Source: Branchiostoma floridae
Taxonomy: Eukaryota > Chordata > Leptocardii > Amphioxiformes > Branchiostomatidae
Length of the DNA: 64,000 nucleotides
Direction: 5' to 3'
Assembly: GCF_000003815.2 (NCBI RefSeq)
Contig: NC_049980.1
Coordinates: forward strand, 12,406,591-12,470,590
Positions 36,201 through 45,124 of the stretch are shown in pieces; the stretch's first letter is position 1; each line of letters begins with the position of its first letter. The notes below the pieces were generated by a model. The model searched no databases. It was not told the DNA's origin and saw only the letters and a program-made list of their open reading frames with translations. A program made the translations under genes and the position numbers.

Positions 36201-39200
36201 TTATACCACTACATAAAAACATTTTGTTTTATCATGCTGCATGCTCAGTATATGTTGGAATTGTGTTATGGTGAGCAACTCTTACAACTCATTGTCTAGT
36301 AGTTAGAAACTCTTGGAATAACGTACATATATAATTTCCATTTGATGATACATTTGTTGTATTGGGCCTACTAGTATATGGAAGAGGTGTAAATTAGATA
36401 ACAAGCTTTGAGAATACATACACAAATATATACCTCTCCGATTTTCAGATGTGAAACCTGACAACAGGATAAAAAGCGGCCTCCACAACAAGTCGGTGAT
36501 AAAACATCTCTTCACCTTCCGACCGTTCATCTGCCTGCTGTTCATATCGGGGTTCTTGGGCATGGCTGGAACGGTAAAGCCCCTGTTACTAGTATGTTAA
36601 CGTTACTAGTACTCAATCACCACTGTACCTTCCCACGTCTTTACTCCAGACCTTCCCCGGCCACGATCGGCGCTACGGTTGGGGGTAGTCTGGAAACTCT
36701 CCTACTATGTGTTTTTCTTACGTCAAATGGCCAAATTTTGTTGAAAACTCGTAAGTACTTAAAACGTTACGAGTATATACATTAACTGCTCAAATGGCCC
36801 TACTTGTCACATTCCTTGAATAGATGAAATGTTTTAGCCCCAGTTCGCTCCTCTAGCTTTAATGGACAATGTAGGACAACAATGTAAAACAAAAACAAAC
36901 ACAAAAACACATACATGAGCAAACAAAAACAGACGTGTGTAATTTCTGTGAAATTGGTAACGGTGAAGTTGATTTGCAATTGTTTCACTCTGTTTAGTCG
37001 ACATGTCTGTTGAATTTTTTCCAGTTCATCGCTTCCAACATATCTCTAGTGCTCCAGTACACGTTAGGCATGGAAGACCAGACCGCCTTAGTGTTGCCAG
37101 TCACAACCGTGAGCATTATAGTCTTCAATCATGTTTCGTCAACTTTTACTTACTATAAATAAATTAAGAGGCTATTGTCCTGGAATGCAATCCAGGAGCA
37201 GATTCCGACATGTGATTTTATGACTCACATAAAAAATCCTTTGTCAGTGGGTGTATAATTTATATGATGTGAGGAATGTTGTATATATCAATGTTGTGTC
37301 AAATCCCCTTTAGGGCATTGGCGCATTGTCACTATTCCCCTGCTATTTGCTGCTGAAGAAGTTTGGGAGGAAAAAGTTTCTGGTTGGCAGCTTGATTGTG
37401 AGTTTAAAGATCTTTCAGATCTTTTGATTAAACTGTCAGCAAAGACAAGACCTTCAGAGTTTTGGTTTCCTACAGAGTGGTAGAATGATAAATTTTTCAC
37501 GTAGGCCACAGCAAGTAAATTTTATGGATGGCGCACTCAATAATTTTTGCCTGATTTCATTTTTTCGGGGATGGTCAGATAGATCATAATGGAAGCCATG
37601 AGTGTAGTTGCCAAAATAGGCAACTGATACCAGTCTACCACATTAGCGTACCTTTTATACTAGTAACACTTCTTGAATATAGGAATGAATGACTGTTAGT
37701 TGTGATGCAACGTTTTGTCACTTCAATTCTTGTTACAATGTTTATGTATCTTGATTGTCTTACCCATCTTTTTTTTTTGGCCTATCTCATTATTTTTAGT
37801 CTTTAGAGAATGTCATCCATAAGTTTTACTTGCTGTGGCCTTATTACTTGATCTATATGTGTTTTTGATGTATGTTTATTCCAATATCATGCGAAGGAAA
37901 TGTTACAAATAGTTTTTACTGATATGTTGGATTTTTTTATATTACATTTATTGTGGTAGCTATTTTTGGTGATGCTTCAGGGGCTAGCCTAATTGTATGT
38001 TATATGTCAGTTTGCCAAGAATTCTCCGCAAATACAATGGACAACAAGGTTCTCCCTTTCGGACGGCAGGTTTTCCCAGACCAGTTTGGTGGCCGTTTAA
38101 CTGTCATCTCAGACACCGTTGCCATGGCAATACATTTTATTGCCAAACTTGTTTTTGTTGNNNNNNNNNNNNNNNNNNNNNNNNNNNNNNNNNNNNNNNN
38201 NNNNNNNNNNNNNNNNNNNNNNNNNNNNNNNNNNNNNNNNNNNNNNNNNNNNNNNNNNNNNNNNNNNNNNNNNNNNNNNNNNNNNNNNNNNNNNNNNNNN
38301 NNTAGTCCCAACTGTGATTGTAGCATTCACATGGGGGGGAGTATGTAATCAACCTGGGACTCGGACTTCCAGGTAAGGGGTTATTCAAGGCAAATTGGCC
38401 TTTGTGAGCGATGCCAAACATGACGGAGTTTATACCCGAACAACACACCACGGTTCATGATGGGAGCTGATCTACTGATCCATACGGCCTTAAGGCACCT
38501 AAGGGCATCTGCTGTCCCATGGTCCATCACGAACCCCCCCCCCCCCCCCCCTTTGGATCTTAGGCAGTTCCTCTGTGTTTTGGTAAATAGTATCATGAAA
38601 AATGACTAAACTTTATCCCACCAACACAATAATTGGAACTTACCCAAATTGGCAGCTTGCACTTTGTTTGTGTGCCCTTTACCTATCAACAGTGCCTTAA
38701 TGTACATTGATGTGGAATGAATTTAAATGAGCTAAAATGAACTAAAGATGCCTTCCTCCAAAGTGTGATGACTACTGACGTGATAGACGCCTTTAAACTG
38801 AAGACAGGAGAAGCCATGGAGACCATCTTCTACTCTGCCCTGCTGCTGGTCAATGCTGTCATGGCTGCCATTGCCCAGGCTCTTTCCAACCTGCTCCTAG
38901 AGTAAGTGCCAATACTGGAGTGCTATCTTAAATCATGTGTCAGGTTTAGTATGGTTCATAGCCAAGTATTCTTTCAACAAGATGACAAGTGGCCCTAAAA
39001 ATCTAAAGATCCTGAGTACGACAAATCAAATTATCAAATCAAAAGGAAATATCTAATTCAAGTCGCATAGTCAGTGAATTACATGCAATCCTAATAGGTA
39101 CTACATTTTATATCAATACATATATGGTTTTGAAATGTGAAAAAGGAACCATGAGACCATGCTCAGCTATGTGTGACAAGGACTTAAGCTTATCAGGCAA

Positions 39201-39880
39201 TGAAAACTAAAACATTGAACTGATATCTACCATTTTTCCTCAGGGCTGCTAACTACAATGCTACCGACTGTGTGCAGCCCAGCTCAGTGGGTCAGTACCT
39301 GAGGTACCTGGTCACCATCATACCGGGGGGCTGCTACCTCCTGGTACTCATCATCATCATCTGGTTCTACCCAATCACAGAGGAGACAAGGAAAACTACA
39401 AAGACTGCTCTAGACTTTTTGTGAGTAAAATCCTGTGTCTTTAATTTCCTTGATAAATACAGAATAAAACTGTTGCTTATATAATTATATCCTGTAGCTA
39501 ATTTGAAGCACCTTGCCTATACAATCAAACCTACATATGGCCATCTCAACACACTCCAATTTTGAGGTGGTCCTTTAGACAATTCCCCCCCTTTACACAA
39601 GCACTAAGAATCCAGTCCAAAGTGACCACCCGTCCACATAGATCAGATTTTACCTGTCTCCTGAGTGGCCTTCTTGGCAAGTTTTGACTGTATATTTGAT
39701 GATTTTTAATAATGAAAAGTCTTATCAATTGATGTTTATATCTCAAGAAGAACAATTTTACAATGCATTTCCAATTTTTAAAAATGATTGACCACTATTG
39801 CCTCTTACAGGAAGTCCATGGAAGATGACTACACAGAAGTGCCCCTTCTTCATGATGAATCAGTCCAGTATATTACTTAG
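33258..39880 (+). CDS. MFSD2-like major facilitator transporter, 13 exons, one exon damaged by a gap
   Basis: Exons: 33258-33386, 33815-33936, 34573-34702, 34859-34937, 35486-35628, 35963-36053, 36449-36573, 37025-37108, 37314-37397, about 38305-38372 (5' end lost in the gap), 38748-38901, 39244-39420, 39811-39880; at least about 484 aa. All use GT/AG and agree in phase, except exon 10, which needs one G fewer in a G7 run. Family evidence: FWNRLCY near the start, PLVG after helix 2, TNEPKERD before helix 4, DVIDAF between helices 10 and 11, FYPITEE at the end. DPC with two NGT sequons (exon 5) and DCVQP (exon 12) match the MFSD2A disulfide and glycosylation loop. MFSD2A imports lysophosphatidylcholine with sodium. 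Here the two helix-2 Asp are Trp and Phe and the helix-11 Lys is Ala, so function may differ. The join of exons 4 and 5 is about six residues short around helix 4, so a micro-exon may be missing. Confidence 0.85.
38161..38302. other. Assembly gap, 142 N, inside the transporter gene
   Basis: 142 N between exons 9 and 10 of the MFSD2-like gene. The 5' end of exon 10 (family helix 9-10 region) is hidden in it. The sized gap suggests an estimated rather than arbitrary length. Confidence 0.98.
38534..38551 (+). repeat. Poly-C run of 18
   Basis: Uninterrupted C18 in intron 10 of the MFSD2-like gene. Its length is unreliable in draft sequence. Confidence 0.9.
39522..39690. mobile_element. Tc1/mariner-type MITE with TA target duplication
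   Basis: The left end is TA followed by CAATCAAACCTAC, and the right end is AAGTTTTGACTG followed by TA. Read inward, the ends are near-inverted copies (CA(A/G)TCAAA(A/C)C). It is 169 bp with no coding capacity, in intron 12 of the MFSD2-like gene. It shares internal phrases (GTGACCAC, GTCCACA, GAGTG(A/G)CCTT) with the element at 53482-53670, so both are copies of one family. Confidence 0.75.
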
Positions 39881-40066
39881 ACAACACAACTTGGAAATGG
39901 ATTGTAACATACATGCTGCATACTGCCATTAAGGGACTGGGTAATGCCCTACATAAAAGTTGTGTTGGACAAACTAAAAAGACAAAAAATTTTGTCTGTA
40001 CACCGGAGATTTAAGATATTTCTACCCAGAGATGACTATTTGGGCTGACGCATAAGACAGCATCAC

Positions 40067-40072
40067 AATAAA
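40067..40072 (+). terminator. Poly(A) signal of the MFSD2-like gene
   Basis: AATAAA 187 bases after the stop codon at 39878-39880 on the same strand, followed by T/G-rich sequence (TTTTGTGTATGTTTGGGG). A short 3' UTR ending near 40090 is implied. Confidence 0.6.
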
Positions 40073-40090
40073 ATTAGATTTCATTTTGTG

Positions 40091-40971
40091 TATGTTTGGG
40101 GTTTTTTAATTGCATTACCGGGTAACAGTCGTGCAATGTGCATTTAGTGTTGTCTAATGATGTGGCCATACTGGTACCTATACGTTTCTAAGGATATAGA
40201 TAGTTACAGCTTACATACTACATGTACCTCAACAATTGAATAAAACAAGCAAAGACAACAAATTGTCTGGTTCACAAACCTGCTGAAGAAGGGTCATTAT
40301 TATATGGTACTTAAGGCGTAGACTCTACTAGCCAACTTCAAATGGTACAGGCTTAGGTGTGGTATCATCTAATAGCATAGGAGTAGACCATTATTGCATT
40401 AAGGGGCAAGAAGACTGCAACTTGGCAAGGGTAAACAATTGTCTCCAATACATCATATTGCACTGTACAATGTATAGTTTGTACATCATAATCATAGTAT
40501 GTACATGTAGCACTTAGACAAGGGAGTGGATGGAAAAATACAAAATTTTTGCATGGTTTTGAGATAGTAGTGAAGAGGTCACCATGGCGGAAACAAACGC
40601 ATTAATGCATTAATCTATAGATTTATATATCATTTATGTACATAATTTCAGAATACCCGACAGTGCACCGAAACAGCCCTGCTATACCAGTACTCCAGTT
40701 GAAAACACAGGTAACACACATCTGGGACCCTGTTTTCCTTCGCATAGCCTTTTCTCATAAAGAGGGTTCACTCAGCTCAAAAGATGACCCGTAGTGCAGT
40801 CCAGCTCTGATGGGGCGTCTCATGAGCGCAGCGGGTTGCCATTATCTGGTGGCTCGGCCCCTTGCTCAACAACAATTCCAAGGCCTGTTGCCATTGATAA
40901 AATTCACCCAAATATTTATCAATTGTGCAACAATATCCATGCAAATAAAAACACTTCAGGAAAGGTACAGG
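40091..40971. other. Intergenic DNA between the convergent MFSD2-like and ALKBH2 genes
   Basis: No coding sequence seen. The 3' UTR of the minus-strand ALKBH2 gene must lie here, but no minus-strand AATAAA close to its stop codon is evident. Confidence 0.45.
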
Positions 40972-42879
40972 TCACTTAGAGGTCACCATGCTCCTGAAGG
41001 TCATGTTAATCCTGACCCCTAGCGCCTTCTTCCTGACAGGGAGGGAGTGGTACCAGTAGCGATTGGTCGGGTAGTTCATCATCAGGAGACTGCCGTGTTC
41101 CAACTCCAGTTTCACGGGATCCATCGCACGCTTGGCGCTCTTTCCGCGTGCGTCGCAGTGCTTGAAGATGAAATCTCGCTTCTGTCCAAGCGAAAGGGAC
41201 GCGATGGGAGCCTCCCGTACCAGGTCTTTCTCATCATCGCGGTGTTCTCCCATGTGGTCGTTACCATCCTTGTATCTAAAGACAATCAACAGAAGCTCAG
41301 AAGGGCTTCCTTCACCAAAAATTCCTGTTGTGAAATAAGCTCTTTTTTTAATGTCAAATCAAAGTGCACTTACAAACTCGCAACCTGTGATCCTACAGTT
41401 GAATCTTTTAAATATTGTAACCAATGCCAGTTTTTTATTTTTATTTTTGCTTTTCCACCATGACCACTTACCACATGATCATGATTAGAATGCCACAAAC
41501 CATCTTTCCTCTCCTAACAAGAAATTAGGTCCCCGTGAAAATGAATGAATTTACAGTATCTAGGCTCACCCAAATTGAGAGCTGTAGGCCAAAGATTCTG
41601 AGCAGAGATCTGAGCGATCTTTCTGCCGTTGTTTCTCACCTGTTGACTAGAACAAAGTTGAACTTGTGCCCTGTAGCTTCCTGTACCCTGTCCCTGATGC
41701 CTTCCATGAGAGGTGTCCATGGTCGGGCCGGTACCTCCACCCCTGAGAACCGGTAGGACAGTCCAGGGTCACCAAACGCTACCTGCTTCCTGGGAATGTT
41801 ATGGAACTGTCCAAATATCTGCAGAGGGGTGACAAACGGGAATGTTATGGAACTGTCCAAATATCTGCAGAGGGGTGACACACAGTTTTACTGATAAAAA
41901 TGTAATACAATCGCTATTGTTAAGATACATTTCGTTGCCATTTAGGCGACGCTGACATCTGCATGTGTGAATTTTCATCCCTTTTCGGCTTTAGAAAAGT
42001 TTGTGACCATACCGTATACATAAAAAAAATCGCAGAAAGAAACTGCAAAATGAGCTATATGCTACATACTTGCAAAACAATACCAGAAATCGGATACAAA
42101 CATCCACCGCTAAGCCAAAGATGTGAAAGAACAAAAAAAGACAATCATTTGTGTTTGTTACAATGTTCTGTGGGCTTAAAGTCATTTGTTAACATCAACG
42201 TATGTTATTTCACCATATATGAAGGCAACTTTTTTTCTTTGCATATACACATAAGTTTGGGAATGCTCAGAGGAGCATTCTTAATTGCAGGAAAATGAAT
42301 TCCACTTGCAAATGTTTTGTTTACAAAACATAACATTTTGACCTCATTTCGTTTCAATATGCAGACCACAATAAAGTTAACAGGGCGTGATCGCGTAAGA
42401 TGATCTGTTAACATGCAATATAAAAATTATGATACATGACTTTCAAGATGATATAATTCCTTGGTTGGCATTATTGGACTGTCCAACGTTCATCGGCAAG
42501 ATGTTGGTTAACGTTACATGTTAACGTTACCGCCTTCTGAAGAAAATAAAGACCTAACCTGCACTTTAGCCAAGTCCCCGGTGTTGTAGATAAGTTCCTC
42601 CTCACACGCCTTTAACAGGGTCCTTGCGGCACTGGGACTGTACAGTACCGCGTAGTCGCAGTTAAAACTCTCTCCGCGTAAGTTTCTCCACTTCAAGTTC
42701 AAGTCGACTTTGGTGTTGGTTGTTCCTGACGTTTTTCGACATTTCGAAGTGCCCCCCTCCCCACTCAGTCCTCTTTTTCGCGGCGAGCAACGGTTACGGT
42801 TTGAGTTTGCCTCTTGGGAGACAACTTTTAGACTCTCAGATGTCTTCGCAGTTCCCTTTTTTATCACGAACCTGTCCAT
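40972..42879 (-). CDS. ALKBH2: ALKBH2, DNA oxidative dealkylase
   Basis: Exons in gene order: 42879-42559, 41818-41640, 41275-40972; 267 aa, all phases consistent (vertebrate protein about 261 aa). The Fe(II)/2-oxoglutarate dioxygenase uses HxD...H, seen as H178 and D180 in GEHRDDE and H243 in YWYHSLPVRKK. The 2-oxoglutarate-binding arginines are R255 and R261 in RINMTFR. NRYKDG(N)DHMGEHRDDE and GSLLMMNYPTN are family signatures. It reverses 1-methyladenine and 3-methylcytosine in double-stranded DNA in the nucleus. The start at ATG 42879 gives MDRFVIKKG. RFVIK fits the PCNA-binding APIM motif found at the same place in the human protein. Residues about 9-50 are Lys/Ser/Arg rich. The exon 2 acceptor lies in a 46-bp tandem duplication. 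Convergent with the MFSD2-like gene. Confidence 0.95.
41792..41880 (-). repeat. 46-bp tandem duplication spanning the exon 2 acceptor of ALKBH2
   Basis: 41792-41837 is repeated immediately as 41838-41880, identical over 43 bp. Each copy contains a pyrimidine tract, CTGCAG acceptor and the first 27 bases of exon 2. The acceptor used by the reading frame is the proximal one (exon begins 41818). The distal one (41864) would add 46 bases and shift the frame. Confidence 0.95.
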
Positions 42880-43234
42880 CTTCAATACTACACGAAAGAG
42901 TATCGTTGTTTACAGCAAACTCATGCTACAACTTGCGCGAAAACGTACCTGCACGCAGACTCGCTCTGCAGTACAACAGCGCCCCTGAGCGTTATGAAAT
43001 AAAACTGCACTATTCAAAGCACAACCCCGCCTGAGACTGAAAACTTCATAATTTATTCCTTTCGTTAAGATTAGAAGTATATTAATTTCAAGTGTCGGTT
43101 ATGGGTGAGTGTATAACCGTTGTAGCCAGAACGATGGCTTAACTAGAACTGATACAGAAGCGACTCCTTGCGGACAAAATTATTACCATATTACTCGGGG
43201 TGGCAACATTTTTGATTTCTTAACCTTAGCTGCT

Positions 43235-43611
43235 ATTGGTCAATTTGGTAATGTCTAAAGCATTCTCATTGGTAGAGATGATACCAACATTGACCAATAG
43301 TAGCGTATCGATTTGATACCTACGGTGCATTTTACCCTGTCCATAAAATTTACCTGTCTGCCATTGGTTAGCTTTGTCCAATCATATTAATGAAAGACTC
43401 CTCGTTAGCCAATCAACTTCACGTTTTCTCTTCTGTGCCAACGAAAGACCTACACTTTGTTTTCCGATCACTAGGGGGCACTGTGAGACCGTGAGCTAGT
43501 TAAACTAAACACAGACAGTCGCCACAGATAAACAGCCGCGTTGACTGTTGTAAACGTTTCATGTTTCGACATGGCTACACAGTACACCTGTCCTTGGTGC
43601 TGAACGCCAAT
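43235..43611. promoter_or_regulatory. Cluster of seven CCAAT boxes upstream of ALKBH2
   Basis: CCAAT or its complement ATTGG occurs at 43235, 43268, 43294, 43363, 43378, 43409 and 43607, in both orientations, starting about 355 bp upstream of the ALKBH2 start codon. Several have the fuller (C/T)CCAATC or ATTGGT context bound by NF-Y. No TATA box is seen. This fits a housekeeping-type promoter. A 5' UTR exon may lie here. Confidence 0.5.
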
Positions 43612-43722
43612 CACAGACAGGCAAACAAACTTGTCCCTGGGGCTGAACACCATCAACTCACTTAAAAGCAAACTTACCTGTCCTTGGTGCTGAAAACTAT
43701 CTTACCTGTCCTTGGTGCTGAA
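43585..43722 (-). repeat. Four copies of a splice-donor-like 20-mer
   Basis: The minus-strand phrase TTCAGCACCAAGGACAG occurs at 43604-43585, 43694-43674 and 43722-43702, with a variant (TTCAGCCCCAGGGACAA) at 43648-43629. The last two exact copies continue as GTAAG, making consensus donors preceded by a CAG. They could be alternative 5' UTR exon ends of ALKBH2 or a small minisatellite. Confidence 0.7.
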
Positions 43723-44177
43723 TACCCTGCACAGTGCATACAAGTGGAACCTTTTCCCCAAGTATATACAGTTCGTAACTATTCCTGGGTTAAGTCAGGG
43801 GACAAATTCATGATTCTTCAGAGTGCCTTTACGCTTTTCAGCTTTGGCGTGATGTTTTACATGGTTGTATTCTAGTACTGATTTTTTTAGGTATATAAAA
43901 AAAAAATTCTGGCAGCCCCCTCCCCATATGTCCCAGCCCGGCTTAGGCAAGAGTGACTGAGTGTAACAGTTTGAGTGAATCTGTCCTAAGGTGATAATCT
44001 GTCCTTGTAACAAGAATCGAAGCGATAAAACAGTGTTGCAGCACAATTTAACAAATTTCTGTCCCGTATTCTCTACTAGAAATGGTCAGACTACGCGTAG
44101 TACATACTTAACAAGGCTTCAGCCCACTTTTTGTTTCCCCTGTTTCTGTAAGTTTCACAGAGCAGTTAATGCCTTAA

Positions 44178-45120
44178 CCCTATTCAGACCGGGGGGGGGC
44201 TTTTGAGGCCCGCGCTCACTTCGATGTCCTATAACGCCAGAACGGCTTACGCTAGAGCCACCAAATTTAGTGAGTTTTCCTAAAATATTGTTGGCAACAA
44301 TTTTACGAAGTTTGACAAATTTTCCATTTTTTCTTGTTGCCATGGCAACCGTTTGTTGACAGGCAGTTTTGCCAAAAATCACTATTTTTGGTTCTAACTA
44401 TGTGTTTTTCACATTTATTTGCTATATTACTGCGATTTTGTTACATAAATAAAATCTTATATTATTCAGCATATCTTTCATAATTATATATGCATAAATT
44501 ATGCTAATTTGATGACGTCATCAGCCCAAAATCCAAGATGGCGGACCGAATGGCCAGATCAAGAATAACAAGCTAATTATCCCTTAAAATTTGTAACTAC
44601 CTGGTATTTTTTCATCAAAAACCATCTAAATGAATGAATTTAGTATATTTCCATTGCCCTTCGTGATTATTTGCTGCAAAAAAAGGATTTTTAAAAATTC
44701 AAGGTGGTGGATATAATATGGCGGAGCCCAACTCGTATCTTAGATGTGCATGACGTCATTTTATGACGTCATATTGACGTCATTGATGTTGCTATTGGCA
44801 ACGCAAGTCGTAATAAACATTATTATTCTGTTATCTGTACTTGTTGTTGCATTTTTGCAGCATAACTTGAAGTTTTCTGAGAATACCCATTTTTCATGGG
44901 TTTGGCCAATTTAATCAAATTGATGACGTCATAATTACGTCATCTTACGTCAACGTAACGTCAAACGTCACATACTTGTCAGATATTATGTCGAAATCAT
45001 GTCCTGAAAATTTGGTGGCCCTACGGTACGTCGTTTTAGAGTTATAGGACTTAGAAGTGGAGGGCCTCAAAAGCCCCCCCCCGGTCCAGGGATGACCAAA
45101 AAAGCCCGGTCTGAATAGGG
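44178..45120. mobile_element. piggyBac-type MITE, 943 bp, TTAA target duplication
   Basis: TTAA (44174-44177) and TTAA (45121-45124) flank ends that begin CCCTATTCAGACCGGG and finish with its exact reverse complement. TTAA duplication plus a CCCT start is the piggyBac signature. Inverted similarity continues imperfectly for about 100 bp on each side (GGCTTTTGAGGCCC, GTCCTATAAC, GCCACCAAATTT). There is no transposase. Inside are five perfect TGACGTCA palindromes (44513, 44751, 44764, 44775, 44924) and further half-sites. Confidence 0.9.
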
Positions 45121-45124
45121 TTAA

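Noticed and set aside
37981..38160. Possible extra transporter exon (frame GASLIVCYMSV... running into the N-gap)
   Set aside because: Preceded by an acceptable AG, but the residues do not resemble the family at this position and no donor can be seen because of the gap.
38764..38764. Nearer acceptor (TCCAAAG) for transporter exon 11
   Set aside because: With exon 10 ending in phase 1 it gives an immediate stop; the acceptor before 38748 restores AFLQSVMTTDVIDAF, matching the family.
41864..41864. Upstream acceptor as the true start of ALKBH2 exon 2
   Set aside because: It would insert 46 bases and shift the frame before the FGQFHNIPRKQ segment; the 41818 acceptor joins exon 1 (ending VQ) in phase with the family sequence.
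42885..42885. TTG codon at 42885 as the start of ALKBH2
   Set aside because: It is not an ATG; the ATG at 42879 gives MDRF, identical to the start of the human protein.
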